Assembly (NCBI GenBank): GCA_019639155.1
Contig: JAHBSJ010000001.1
Coordinates: forward strand, 310,001-374,000
Source of the DNA: Acidobacteriota bacterium
GTDB taxonomy: Bacteria > Acidobacteriota > Blastocatellia > Pyrinomonadales > Pyrinomonadaceae
Length of the DNA: 64,000 nt
Direction: 5' to 3'
Part shown: piece after piece, positions 47,107 to 56,227 of the stretch
How positions within the stretch are numbered: the first letter of the stretch is position 1
Layout: every line of letters starts with the position of its first letter
Position numbers and translations under genes: made by a program
Notes under the pieces: model-generated
The model's database searches: none
What the model saw: only the letters and a program-made list of their open reading frames with translations
Told to the model about the DNA's origin: nothing

Positions 47107-48462
47107 TCAGTGTTCCATTCGGCGACGATGTCCGGCCATGGCCTCGTTAACTCCGACGTCAGATCCGCGCGGTGAAGTTCGATCGACCAATGCCATGATG
47201 TCGGCCGGAGCCCGCCCCTGCGTCAGCAGCTCGGCCATCGTCGAAAAGGCCGGACGCGTGCGCCTGAAGAAAAATTCAAGACCGGGGCAGAGATAGTTAT
47301 GGCCCGGCTCACCATCTCTCGAAAGCGAAAACCTGTCCTTAGGGCATCCGCCATTACATAAAGAAAGAAACTCACATTGTCTGCACTGGGCGGTCAACGA
47401 GTCGTATTTATCGTTTCCAAAGCGACGCTGCCGGGGCGATGCGACCATCTCCAGCATGTGAGCATCGTGTATGTTGCCGAGTTTGAAATCAGGCTCGACG
47501 TAGTGGTCGCAAGAATATACGTCTCCGTTGTATTCCAGAACCGGTCCCAGCCCGCAGGTAGGAGCATGAACGCACAAGGAGTGCTGGCCGAAGTATGCCT
47601 CGAGCGTGACGTCAAAAAGCTGGACAAAAACCGAGGCGACGTCGTTGCGAACCCACTCCTCAAAGACGTCGAGCATGAATTGCCCATATTGCTTCGAGCG
47701 GACCGATCTCTCGGTCACCAACTTTCCCTCTTGTTTATAGAGCAAACGATCTCGCCCCGCTTTGGCCGCCCAACCTTCATTCGCGATCGCAATGGTTTTC
47801 GTTGTCGCCCGCTCGACAATAGGAATGAACTGTATCCACTGAGCGTCAAGCTCGTCACGGAAAAAGCGGTAGACCTCACGGCCGTGCCTTTCGTTCCCGG
47901 CATGAACGGTACACAAAATATTGAAGTCGACCTCGTGACGACGAAGCACCTCCCAGCCCTTCATCACGCGATCGAAGGTACCCTTAGCGCCGCGATCCAC
48001 ACGATATTGATCGTGCATTTCACGCGGGCCGTCAACACTCAGGCCGACAAGAAAATTGTGTTTCTTGAAGAAAGCACCCCATGCGTCGTCGAGCAGAATT
48101 CCATTGGTTTGAAATGTGTGAAGTACGCTCTGATCCGGTTTCTTGTATTTCTCGACCATGTCGATCGCCTTCTGAAAAAAATCCAGCCGCATTAGTGTGG
48201 GTTCACCGCCTTGCCAGGAAATGGCCACCTCCGGTGTCTTGTGCGATTCGAGCAACTGGCGTATGTGTTCCTCAAGCGTATCATCCGACATGCGGTTCTT
48301 TTCCGTCGGATACAGAGCTTCCTTAGAGAGGAAGAAACAGTATGTGCAGTTGATATTGCAGGTCGATCCTGTCGGCTTAGCGAGCAGATGAAATGCGGGA
48401 GGAGGATCTAAGATCTCTTTACGAGAGCTTCTATCAATGACTTTCGCCCTTTTCTTTTTCAT
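47107..48462 (-). CDS. Anaerobic sulfatase-maturating enzyme (radical SAM)
   Basis: 451 residues. Radical-SAM signature C35-N-I-N-C39-T-Y-C42 near the start, then GGEPTLM, and a SPASM region with CGLGPVLEYNGDVYSCDHYVEP, read in parts, and QCRQCEFLSLCNGGCPKDR toward the C-terminus for auxiliary clusters. Such enzymes convert the active-site Cys or Ser of sulfatases to formylglycine without oxygen. The gene directly follows an arylsulfatase with a Cys-type CSPTR motif, its likely substrate. The pair is separated by a strong hairpin. Confidence 0.95.
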   Translation of the reverse strand: MKKKRAKVIDRSSRKEILDPPPAFHLLAKPTGSTCNINCTYCFFLSKEALYPTEKNRMSDDTLEEHIRQLLESHKTPEVAISWQGGEPTLMRLDFFQKAIDMVEKYKKPDQSVLHTFQTNGILLDDAWGAFFKKHNFLVGLSVDGPREMHDQYRVDRGAKGTFDRVMKGWEVLRRHEVDFNILCTVHAGNERHGREVYRFFRDELDAQWIQFIPIVERATTKTIAIANEGWAAKAGRDRLLYKQEGKLVTERSVRSKQYGQFMLDVFEEWVRNDVASVFVQLFDVTLEAYFGQHSLCVHAPTCGLGPVLEYNGDVYSCDHYVEPDFKLGNIHDAHMLEMVASPRQRRFGNDKYDSLTAQCRQCEFLSLCNGGCPKDRFSLSRDGEPGHNYLCPGLEFFFRRTRPAFSTMAELLTQGRAPADIMALVDRTSPRGSDVGVNEAMAGHRRRMEH

Positions 48463-48505
48463 TGCCTTTCACTCCGCCCATGCCTGATCGCGATCTACCA
48501 AGAAA

Positions 48506-48530
48506 GCCGGCGGCCTCTTCGGCCGCCGGC
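48506..48530 (-). terminator. Perfect 10-bp hairpin between sulfatase and maturase
   Basis: GCCGGCGGCC and GGCCGCCGGC pair over 10 bp with a 5-base loop. On the minus strand it is followed by TTTCTT. The tail is weak, so it could be a partial terminator or a processing/stability hairpin that gives less maturase than sulfatase. Confidence 0.6.
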
Positions 48531-48543
48531 GTGATGGGTAATA

Positions 48544-50916
48544 CTATCCCTGGGCTGTCTTCGCGGCAGCCACGTACTTCACGCGAACATTTTCGATGGT
48601 GCCGTTGAATTTGAACGGTGCCTTTTCACGGTAATCAAGCGACACGGGTGATCCGAGTGCGATACCTATGTCCAGGCAGTCGTTGGCAGTAAAGAGCAGC
48701 GGAGCACTGATCGGAACCTGGCCTGAACCAACCACGTTGCCGTTAACCCTCAACGTGATGTTGAGCGGCCCGGCTTTCTTCATGACCGCATATGCCGTCT
48801 CGATCTCGATCCTGACCTTTCCAACGGGCAACCTCTCGGTCGAACGGATCTTTGTTCGCTGGACGATGAACAGGTTGTACTCGTAGCACAGGTATCCGTC
48901 ATCAACAAAGCACGTCAACCCGGCGCTGTTAGCACCGAGTTTGTACAGAACACCATTGGCATTCTCGGGAATTACGGCGTCGATGGTGACGACATTGGGC
49001 TTATTACCGAGAGCCGGAGCGCAGAACTCAGGCATGCGAATGATGTCCCCGCTGAAGTTCCACTCACTGTAAGGCGGTGATATCCGCATCTCCGGATGCA
49101 TGATCGGTACGAATAGGCCGCCGCCGATCGGCAACGCATTATTCTTTGTCGCTTCGATCAGGAAGATCTCCTTCAACTGCGCGAGTTTTTCCGGCATCTC
49201 TGCAGCCAGGTCTTTCGACTGGGTCCAGTCTTCGTCGACGTGGTAAAGCTCCCAGACATCGTCGTCGGGCGTCCACTGGAGGATCTTCGGATCGATGCCC
49301 GCAACCCACGGAATTCGCGGGCCAAATGCAGAGGCCATCCAACCATCGTGATAGACGGAGCGGCTGCCCATGACCTCGAAATACTGTGTACGGAGCCGGC
49401 CCTCAGCGTGCGGATCAGTGAACGTGTACGCAAGGCTCACCCCATCGATCGGGTCCTGCTGGACGCCATTCACAACCCGCGGAGCTTCGATCCCGAGGAT
49501 CTCGTAGATGGTCGGAACGATGTCATTGCAGTGATGGAACTGGGATCGCGGCGTGGCATCATGCCGGATCTTCGCCGGCCAACGAACAGCCATCGGGTTC
49601 CGCGTTCCGCCGAAATGTGATGCAAGGAGCTTGGTTCCCTTGTAGGGAGTGCTGCCTGCCCACGCCCAGCCGGCATGATACTGGTTGTCCGTCAGCGGCG
49701 AACCGAGGACGTCCAATCCGCCGAGCTCCTCGAGTGCGTCGATGTGCTGCCTGACGGTTGAGGGTATTCCGCTCTGAGCAAGGAGTTCGCTGATGGTTCC
49801 GTTCTGCCCTTCCGACGATGAACCGTTGTCACCCCAGATGTAGAAGATCAGAGTGTTGTCACCGTACCCCAGTCGCTCAACCTCATCTACGAGGCGTCCG
49901 ACCTGCACGTCAACATGTTCCGCATAACCCGCGGCGACCTCCATAAGCCGTCGCTGGAAGGGCTTTTCGTCCTCAGGTATGTCGTCCCATGCCGGCATGG
50001 TTTCATGGCGGGGCGTTAGCTCGGCATTCGGAGGGATCCATCCTTTTTCCTTTGCCCGCGCAAAGACGCGTTCGCGATAGGCATCCCAGCCGTCGTCGAA
50101 CTTGCCCTTGTACTTGTCTGCCCACTCCTTCATGATGTGGTGCGGACCGTGGATCGCTCCGCTGGCCCAGTACATGAAGAACGGCTTGTCTGCCTGAAGT
50201 GCCCGATGGGTGCGCAGCCAGCGGATCGCGTCGTCCGCGAGGTCTTCGCTAAGGTGATAACCCTCTTCAGGTGTCTTCGGCGGGAGTACGCTTGTTGTAT
50301 TTCGAACAAGATTCGGCTCATACTGCGATGCCTCGCCCGCCAGGAAACCGTAGAAATACTCAAAACCGAGCCCCGTCGGCCAGCTCTCGAACGGCCCTGC
50401 GATCGTTGTTTCTTCTGCGGGCGTATTGTGCCATTTGCCCCACGCTGCGGTGCAGTAGCCGTAATCTTTCAAAACCTTCGCAACCAGCGCACTGCTCGTT
50501 GGGATGTGTCCCGAATATCCGTCCCAATCATTCGCAAGCTCGGCGATCTGACCGTTGCCTACGCGGTGATGATTTCGGCCGGTCAAGAGCGAGGCTCGGG
50601 TCGGCGAGCACATCGCAGTGGTGTGAAAGCGATTGTACGCGATGCCTTCTCCGACGATGCGGTCCATCGTCTTTGTCGTCACCTCACCGCCGAACGTCGT
50701 CGGCAGCCCGGGGCCGGCATCATCGATCAGGATCACCATGATGTTCGGAGCATCTTCCGGTAAGAATTTTTCGGTCGGCATTGGGCTGTACACTGACTCC
50801 TGCATGGTACGGCCGGCAGTGCTTCCCGACTTTTTCGCAGGGAAAGGAAGCGAGTCCCGCTTAACAGCTTTGCCGCTCAGGAACTCCTTCGTTTTAGAAT
50901 TATTGTCGTCTGACAT
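48544..50916 (-). CDS. Arylsulfatase (Cys-type)
   Basis: 790 residues from the ATG at 50916; GGAGGA sits just upstream, while the longer GTG start at 50931 would contain that SD. Sulfatase core: NIMVILIDDAGPG metal-binding Asp pair, AMC103SPTRASLLTGRN with formylglycine precursor Cys103 in C-S-P-T-R, WGKWHN, and FYIWGDNGSSSEG. A C-terminal domain has ENANGVLYKLGANSAG and a lectin-like beta sandwich. No signal peptide was seen, so a cytoplasmic enzyme or an unusual export route. It hydrolyses sulfate esters; substrate unknown. Confidence 0.93.
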   Translation of the reverse strand: MSDDNNSKTKEFLSGKAVKRDSLPFPAKKSGSTAGRTMQESVYSPMPTEKFLPEDAPNIMVILIDDAGPGLPTTFGGEVTTKTMDRIVGEGIAYNRFHTTAMCSPTRASLLTGRNHHRVGNGQIAELANDWDGYSGHIPTSSALVAKVLKDYGYCTAAWGKWHNTPAEETTIAGPFESWPTGLGFEYFYGFLAGEASQYEPNLVRNTTSVLPPKTPEEGYHLSEDLADDAIRWLRTHRALQADKPFFMYWASGAIHGPHHIMKEWADKYKGKFDDGWDAYRERVFARAKEKGWIPPNAELTPRHETMPAWDDIPEDEKPFQRRLMEVAAGYAEHVDVQVGRLVDEVERLGYGDNTLIFYIWGDNGSSSEGQNGTISELLAQSGIPSTVRQHIDALEELGGLDVLGSPLTDNQYHAGWAWAGSTPYKGTKLLASHFGGTRNPMAVRWPAKIRHDATPRSQFHHCNDIVPTIYEILGIEAPRVVNGVQQDPIDGVSLAYTFTDPHAEGRLRTQYFEVMGSRSVYHDGWMASAFGPRIPWVAGIDPKILQWTPDDDVWELYHVDEDWTQSKDLAAEMPEKLAQLKEIFLIEATKNNALPIGGGLFVPIMHPEMRISPPYSEWNFSGDIIRMPEFCAPALGNKPNVVTIDAVIPENANGVLYKLGANSAGLTCFVDDGYLCYEYNLFIVQRTKIRSTERLPVGKVRIEIETAYAVMKKAGPLNITLRVNGNVVGSGQVPISAPLLFTANDCLDIGIALGSPVSLDYREKAPFKFNGTIENVRVKYVAAAKTAQG

Positions 50917-51006
50917 CTTTTTGTCCTCCACTGTTCATATCCGCCTCGCCGCCGGCTTGCCCTCATTATTTGGAGCCCCGTTTACGTGAGAAACGGACGC
51001 TTGAAA

Positions 51007-52497
51007 TTACTTCACCATTTCGAGATCCCCCGGCTTCCAAGTTTTGTCAAACCACGGCTGCAGCGGGCCGTAGAGACGCACCACCACGTTGTAGCTCTTG
51101 CCGGGCATGGTCTGGATCCAATTGCCCTCGCAGCCTGCGGGGGCCTCAGGACCGAACCACATGGTATAGGAACCGTCGGCATTCGGCTTGACCGAGGGAT
51201 TGTTGCTATCGAGTCCGGCAAGCTTCTGGTCGGTTTCCAGCATCGAACGGTGCTGCCCCGAATAGACCATGAAAGACCAGAAGTTGTTCACCGGAACAGG
51301 AGCCGGAAGTGTGACCGAGTAGGTCCTGCCGCCATCGAGGTACTGGCCGTCCGCGTCCCGGGCAGCGATCGCATAAGCGGAGCCGGTGCCCACCTTTGGT
51401 GCCGCCATCGCTGGGGTGATCCCCGTAGCGTAGTAGTGGAAGAAGATCCGGTCATCGAGAACGCGTTCCCCGTTGTCCATGAACTCGTAGCTCCCGCCCG
51501 CGAACGCGGAATTCCACTTCCGGTCGGGGTAAAAGTACACGTTTGGCTTACGCGGCGCGAATGTCAGAGCGCGGGCCGTGGCGTTCCCCACCGCCACCGC
51601 TTCGGTCAGGATCTTCCTCATCCGCTCGTCCGGATCAAAAGGCCGCCCCTTCTTGATGCCGATCGAGGCGAAAAGTCCGACCAGTTCCGGGTCGAAGGCA
51701 TCGCAGGGCTCGTACTGGATGACGGCGTTCAGCTCTTCGTAGAACGTGAAATTGTTGGCATGTATCGTGTTGAACTGCTTGCCCGACAGATTCAGGAACC
51801 GCTGACGGGGAGGATCGTCGGCCTGCGACAGCGGATACATGCGGAATTTCGCCTTGAGTGCATCGGCGGTTCCCTTGAGATCGCCGTCCTGGACGAACGC
51901 ACGGAAGAAGAAATTGTTGCGGTAGGTCGGTGTTCTCGCGACGTAGTAGCCCTCGGGGATCTCCCCCTTGTAATCGCGATGGACGAACAGATACTTCCCG
52001 CCCTTGCCCTGATCCGGGCCGGTCATGCCGACGTCAGTGATCCAGCGGAAGAAGGCGTCATCCACGGGACCCAGAACGCCGGTCGGGATCTCCGCCACGA
52101 CGGGTTCGTCCTTGACATTCAGTTCCGTCATTGCATAGACAGTGGTGGAGTTTGGCGTAAGGAAGAGGGAACGGGCGTCCATCAATTCCTCGAAGATGCC
52201 AAGGTCACCGGGGTTGAGCCCCGCTTCCTTCAAACCTTCGAGCGCCGCATAGACCGAAGCCGCGGGAATCCCGTTTAGAAACGTTTCCACGCCGCGGGCG
52301 AAGTCGAGGAAATCGTAGGTCTTCTTGACGGTGGCATTACTCGGCATCCCGTCGAAGAACTCAAGATCACCGAGAAATTTAGTGTGGACGTTGTCCGGGG
52401 TCTTGATCCCTTCCGGAACCTTGGCGGCGAACTTGGGTTCTGGCGCCGATTTTGCCGGACTGTCTGTATTTGTTACATCATTTCTACTTTCTTTCAT
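51007..52497 (-). CDS. DUF1254/DUF1214 protein (first copy)
   Basis: 496 residues from the ATG at 52497, preceded by GGGAGGAAATGAA; the GTG at 52512 would include the SD. DUF1254 region: GVETFLNGIPAASVYAALEGL, SLFLTPNSTTVYAMTELNVKDEPVV, read in parts, and GKGGKYLFVHRDYKGEIPEGYY. DUF1214 region: SVTLPAPVPVNNFWSFMVYSGQHRSM, read in parts, ending GEGNWIQTMPGKSYNVVVRLYGP-like. The function of this family is not established; members are often next to outer-membrane or transport genes. A second copy lies at 56228-57628. No signal peptide seen. Confidence 0.88.
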   Translation of the reverse strand: MKESRNDVTNTDSPAKSAPEPKFAAKVPEGIKTPDNVHTKFLGDLEFFDGMPSNATVKKTYDFLDFARGVETFLNGIPAASVYAALEGLKEAGLNPGDLGIFEELMDARSLFLTPNSTTVYAMTELNVKDEPVVAEIPTGVLGPVDDAFFRWITDVGMTGPDQGKGGKYLFVHRDYKGEIPEGYYVARTPTYRNNFFFRAFVQDGDLKGTADALKAKFRMYPLSQADDPPRQRFLNLSGKQFNTIHANNFTFYEELNAVIQYEPCDAFDPELVGLFASIGIKKGRPFDPDERMRKILTEAVAVGNATARALTFAPRKPNVYFYPDRKWNSAFAGGSYEFMDNGERVLDDRIFFHYYATGITPAMAAPKVGTGSAYAIAARDADGQYLDGGRTYSVTLPAPVPVNNFWSFMVYSGQHRSMLETDQKLAGLDSNNPSVKPNADGSYTMWFGPEAPAGCEGNWIQTMPGKSYNVVVRLYGPLQPWFDKTWKPGDLEMVK

Positions 52498-52522
52498 TTC
52501 ATTTCCTCCCACGTATCTTGTT

Positions 52523-52927
52523 TCACATACGTTTTCTCTCGCTTGGCTTGATGAAGCGCGAAGCGATCCGATTAACGATCCCTCGCAGGATCAGATATGG
52601 CACTATGGCCAAAATGAACGCGACCAGGATCATTTCGAAAGGATAGACCCAGCGTTCGGCAATGAGTTGGTAAATAATATCGAGCACGATCGCGGCGACG
52701 AGCACCTTTCCGACCGACTTCCAACCATCCATGAGCATCTCGCGGCGATGCTCCGGTTGAGTGAACATTGCCCAAAAGTAAGCGGGGCTGCCCGCTTTCG
52801 CATCTTTCAAGCCCGCGATAATTGCGAAGATGGCAGCCATCAACGGCTGCATATATAGCCTCAGGTGCATAGGCCCGGTGACCCTCGCTCCCAGGTTCTC
52901 AATGATTCTGGTGATCACGTCTTCCAT
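52523..52927 (-). CDS. Small membrane protein
   Basis: 134 residues with three or four hydrophobic spans: LYMQPLMAAIFAIIAGL, VGKVLVAAIVLDIIYQLI, and PFEMILVAFILAIVPYLILRG. No family recognised with certainty. Lies 1 bp after the DUF202 gene and 25 bp before the DUF1254 gene, in the same operon. Confidence 0.7.
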   Translation of the reverse strand: MEDVITRIIENLGARVTGPMHLRLYMQPLMAAIFAIIAGLKDAKAGSPAYFWAMFTQPEHRREMLMDGWKSVGKVLVAAIVLDIIYQLIAERWVYPFEMILVAFILAIVPYLILRGIVNRIASRFIKPSERKRM

Positions 52928-52928
52928 T

Positions 52929-53336
52929 TCAAAACCCTCCCAATCCGAAGAAAATATTCAGTATGGTGAACAGTCCAACTAACAACACACCAAATGCACC
53001 AACGAGTGAGATAGAGAACTGCGGCCGAATTTCGGAGTAGGCCTGCACGGCCTTTCGCGTGTGAACGAACTGCACGATGGCAAGCACCAAAACTCCCATC
53101 CCCAGAAAGATCAGGAATAGTCCGAGGTTGCGGGGAGCATTCTCACGCATTCCCGAACCGGTTCTTTCCTGGAGTGTCTGGAGAAATTTGAAGATCGTGA
53201 AACCAAAACTTATGAGCGACAGCGATGTGCGGATCCACGCCATCAGCGTCCGCTCAAGAGCCATCACGGTCCGACCAAAGCCCATTTCCGTTCGTTCGGC
53301 GGCGAGTTGATTCGATGTAAGAGCTGTGTCATTCAT
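52929..53336 (-). CDS. DUF202 (YidH-type) membrane protein
   Basis: 135 residues from the ATG at 53336, which overlaps the preceding stop (ATGA); a longer frame upstream runs into that gene. Family signature MALERTLMAWIRTSLSLISFGFTIFKF, read in parts, then two more spans (LGLFLIFLGMGVLVLAIVQF, GAFGVLLVGLFTILNIFFG). Inner-membrane protein of unknown role. Confidence 0.88.
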   Translation of the reverse strand: MNDTALTSNQLAAERTEMGFGRTVMALERTLMAWIRTSLSLISFGFTIFKFLQTLQERTGSGMRENAPRNLGLFLIFLGMGVLVLAIVQFVHTRKAVQAYSEIRPQFSISLVGAFGVLLVGLFTILNIFFGLGGF

Positions 53337-53701
53337 TTTATTGCTTCGGCCTCCTCGGTCTTTTGTGCGGACTGCCACGGCCAATGTCCCTCGATCTCGA
53401 CGCTCAGCGACCAGCTCAGGAATGTCCGTATCAATACCAACAGCCCGAGGACCGCCGCATTCATCAGGGTCGGTTCGAGTGCTACCGTTCGGATTATGTC
53501 CGCGGCAACCAAGAACTCCAGCGAAAGGATCAGCATCTTCCCGAGCCGGTGCTTATATTGTCGGAAAGCGTCAGGAACCTTTTGATTTACATGGATCAGA
53601 AACCTGACCGTACCGAACAGGCTGGCTATCACGATGACGACCACGGCCGCCACTTCAATTCCAGTTGCCGACCATTCGGTGAACAGCTTTATGGATTCCA
53701 T
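53333..53701 (-). CDS. DUF1622 membrane protein, first gene of the sulfatase operon
   Basis: 122 residues. Spans ATGIEVAAVVVIVIASLFGTV and LGKMLILSLEFLVAADIIRTV, and a third VLGLLVLIRTFLSWSLSVEIEG; the last segment, with FLSWSLSVEIEG, is typical of DUF1622. Role unknown. The operon 53701 to 45901 contains seven genes with small gaps or overlaps, and the only large palindrome lies 71 bp before this start. Confidence 0.88.
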   Translation of the reverse strand: MESIKLFTEWSATGIEVAAVVVIVIASLFGTVRFLIHVNQKVPDAFRQYKHRLGKMLILSLEFLVAADIIRTVALEPTLMNAAVLGLLVLIRTFLSWSLSVEIEGHWPWQSAQKTEEAEAIK

Positions 53702-53771
53702 TGGTTGCCTCCTTCGGATCTTCGGAGATCCATTGATCTGAGCTTAGTGTTGCCGATTTTCAGGTACCGGA

Positions 53772-53792
53772 TAACTGTAAGAACTGACAGGT
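53772..53792 (-). promoter_or_regulatory. Palindromic operator, site 1
   Basis: TAACTGT-AAGAACTG-ACAGGT on the + strand; read toward the gene it is ACCTGT-N8-ACAGTTA. It lies 71 bp before the DUF1622 start, ahead of the seven-gene sulfatase operon. Confidence 0.7.
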
Positions 53793-53871
53793 TGGCGGCT
53801 GCTAAAATGAAAGAGAGCGGCGGCTTTTGCGTAAAGCCGACGCTCTTTGTTGCATGTGTAAACGATCGCCG

Positions 53872-54774
53872 CTAGAAGGTTTTGCCGAACGAGACGACAA
53901 CGGTCACACCCTGCGTCCTCGAACCGGCACCGTACTCCGGAAAGACCCTAACCAGAAAATTGAATTTCTTTGCGGGCAGGATCACGCCAAACTCGGGCCC
54001 TACGGCATGAACCCTGTCCTTTTCCCCTACGTTGAGCGGGGTTACGTCCGGGCCGCTGTCGTTAGTCAGCTGGAACTGTGAATATCCGACAACACCGAAC
54101 TGATACAGCTGTTTGCCGCTATTCCTTACGAACGTCTTGCCGACGCCGTACTCGAATGTCACGTTATTTCCGACCTTAACGTCACTCTTCCGTTTTTTGT
54201 GGTGTGCTTCCCAAACGCTCGACGCGTTGATCTGCCAAAGCCCGGTTTTCCCCGGATTATAAGTTCCTCCCAGGGTGAACTGATGGCCCCAGTAGTCTGA
54301 CGTCGTGCTGTCGGATCCTGTCGGAGCACTCACGCCATAAGCTGCCCTTACCTTTCCTTTCTTCATCGTCCAACCGAGGCTTAGCGGCTCTATGTAAATG
54401 TCGCCAATGCCGCCACCCTCCACGCCAACGCCGATCCGCGGGATGGTTACCGCCGAATTCACGATCGGTACCGTTATCGACGCAGAATATGTGGCCCCGA
54501 GGATCTTCTTTTTTGGCGTGTAGGCAAGTACATTCATGTCGGCGACCAGATCCAGGCCGAAATCTATCGGCGCCTTGTTTCCGTCCTTATTCTTGTATGT
54601 ATCAGTAGGATAGACCGTAAAAAAGTTTGCGTAGGTGAATCCCGGTGCCGGCTGCTCCGCGGTGTTCAGTCCGCGTAAGCCCGGCAAATACAGGCCCCTT
54701 TCCTGCCCAACGACGGTCGCCGCACACATGGCCGCGACCGCGACCAGAAACAATATCTTTGTATATCTTTTCAT
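53872..54774 (-). CDS. Outer-membrane protein, Phenol_MetA_deg family
   Basis: 300 residues. Signal peptide ILFLVAVAAMCAATVVGQ. The mature chain is an amphipathic beta-barrel pattern: GLYLPGLRGLN, FFTVYPTDTYKNKDG, IDFGLDLVADMN, GIGDIYIEPLSLGW, AYGVSAPTG, and a terminal VTVVVSFGKTF with an aromatic end, as in outer-membrane barrels. Members of PF13557-type transporters import hydrophobic or aromatic compounds. It has its own upstream operator. Confidence 0.78.
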   Translation of the reverse strand: MKRYTKILFLVAVAAMCAATVVGQERGLYLPGLRGLNTAEQPAPGFTYANFFTVYPTDTYKNKDGNKAPIDFGLDLVADMNVLAYTPKKKILGATYSASITVPIVNSAVTIPRIGVGVEGGGIGDIYIEPLSLGWTMKKGKVRAAYGVSAPTGSDSTTSDYWGHQFTLGGTYNPGKTGLWQINASSVWEAHHKKRKSDVKVGNNVTFEYGVGKTFVRNSGKQLYQFGVVGYSQFQLTNDSGPDVTPLNVGEKDRVHAVGPEFGVILPAKKFNFLVRVFPEYGAGSRTQGVTVVVSFGKTF

Positions 54775-54853
54775 TGCTTTGCCTCCCCAAACGGATCTAA
54801 GGGCTGTTCGGGGGTCTCCCTGGGAATATATTCATTTAGATCGAGAACCTTTT

Positions 54854-54874
54854 TAACTGTAATAATTTACAGGT
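54854..54874 (-). promoter_or_regulatory. Palindromic operator, site 2
   Basis: TAACTGT-AATAATTT-ACAGGT; CTGTAA/TTACAG is a perfect dyad. It lies 80 bp before the outer-membrane gene at 54774, in the same orientation as site 1. Confidence 0.7.
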
Positions 54875-54927
54875 CGGCAGAAATTGCTTCGTACTTCGCT
54901 ACCGGGTCCCGGCCTTGATCCTACGCA

Positions 54928-55947
54928 TCATTTTCTTGGGAACAGCGGGGTCACGGTCAGTCGAAAACCGCAGCCTTCGGGGCCGGTCGGCGAGCTTGCG
55001 ACCCAGCAACGCAAGGTTCCGCCAAAGCTGACAGGCTGCTTTCCGAATCGAACGAGTTTCGCGACCGATAGGTGTAGGGGAACGTTCCATTGATCCGCTT
55101 TCCAATCGTATGTGGACTCGGCATTCAGCGTATAGGTCCACGCGGTTTTGGTCGAGTACGACAAGAACGGCTGAAAATTGCTCATGCTGAACGATGGACG
55201 GGTGTCGCTGCCCGCTACCGACCAGAAGTGACCTGCAAGTGAACCGACAGACCACGGTCCCTGCTGTTTGAGAATAAGGAACGTTGGCCCCAGACTCAGC
55301 TTCTTTGTGCCAAGATGTTGGTTCGTTGCCGTCGGTATCATTACTTGCGGCCCGATCGCCCAAATGACCGGCTCGGTCTTATTCGGTGAAAAGAAAAATG
55401 CCTGTGTTATATCACCAAGCCCGAATTGGCTTGAACCGTCAGCGACGACGTCTTTCTGGCCCATGATCGGAATGATCGTTCGCGAGATGAGGTTCCAGTC
55501 CTTGTTAAGTGTTATCGGGATCACGGGCTGAACATTCAACGTCTGGCGGAAGCCGTGGCCGTTCGGGCCCATGCCGAAATCCCAGTTGCTTTGAAACGGC
55601 AGGCTGATAAGCGACGAGACGGGATTGGACAGTTTCTTTGCCAACGCCGCCGGATCGTCCTGCGAGGTTTGCCGAACGCTGCCGCGGAACGACGACTCCT
55701 CGCCTGGTCGCCTCACGGAAAATTCGGGCTCGTAAACAGCTCTCCTGTCCGATCGGGATAGGCTGGCGACCGTGTCCGCCTTTTTCTTTCTTATCTTATC
55801 CTTGACGGGTTCTTCTGCCGTTCCGGTCACTTCGGCCTTTTCCGCTGTTGTTCCTTTAGTCTCTTGCTGGCAAAAAACACCGATCGTCAGCGGCCCTGCC
55901 AACAATACGGCCATAACGACACATTTTAGATCTGATCTCTTGAACAT
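54928..55947 (-). CDS. Outer-membrane transporter-like beta-barrel protein
   Basis: 339 residues. Signal peptide (VVMAVLLAGPLTIGVFCQ), a charged Lys-rich linker, then a barrel pattern: VSSLISLPFQSNWDFGMG, NVQPVIPITLNKDWNLISRTI, FGLGDITQAFFFSPNKTE, LTVTPLFPRK at the end. It resembles the family often labelled neuromedin U/transporter by automatic pipelines, i.e. a PF13557-related barrel. Own operator upstream. Confidence 0.75.
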   Translation of the reverse strand: MFKRSDLKCVVMAVLLAGPLTIGVFCQQETKGTTAEKAEVTGTAEEPVKDKIRKKKADTVASLSRSDRRAVYEPEFSVRRPGEESSFRGSVRQTSQDDPAALAKKLSNPVSSLISLPFQSNWDFGMGPNGHGFRQTLNVQPVIPITLNKDWNLISRTIIPIMGQKDVVADGSSQFGLGDITQAFFFSPNKTEPVIWAIGPQVMIPTATNQHLGTKKLSLGPTFLILKQQGPWSVGSLAGHFWSVAGSDTRPSFSMSNFQPFLSYSTKTAWTYTLNAESTYDWKADQWNVPLHLSVAKLVRFGKQPVSFGGTLRCWVASSPTGPEGCGFRLTVTPLFPRK

Positions 55948-56014
55948 GACCTCATCCTCCGGTTCGATGGAAGTTCCATATGATTTTAAGAATCCCGCCG
56001 CTGGGCCGATGCGG

Positions 56015-56035
56015 TAACTGTCAAAAGTTACAGGC
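56015..56035 (-). promoter_or_regulatory. Palindromic operator, site 3
   Basis: TAACTGT-CAAAAGTT-ACAGGC. Core and orientation as in sites 1 and 2; 68 bp before the barrel gene at 55947. Confidence 0.7.
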
Positions 56036-56227
56036 CTTTCTGATCTGTATTGGCTTGAAGCTCACCAACGCGAGATCTCACGCCCTTTCTTGGCCGACGC
56101 GGGTTCCGAATGGCCAAACAAAATTGACCCGAACTGCGATCTTCAATGACGGCAAAGCCCTGTGAAGTTTGCAGTTCGGGCCACTCACAAAAGATGCGGG
56201 CCGTGCGGGTTCGCTCTTTTACTTCGT

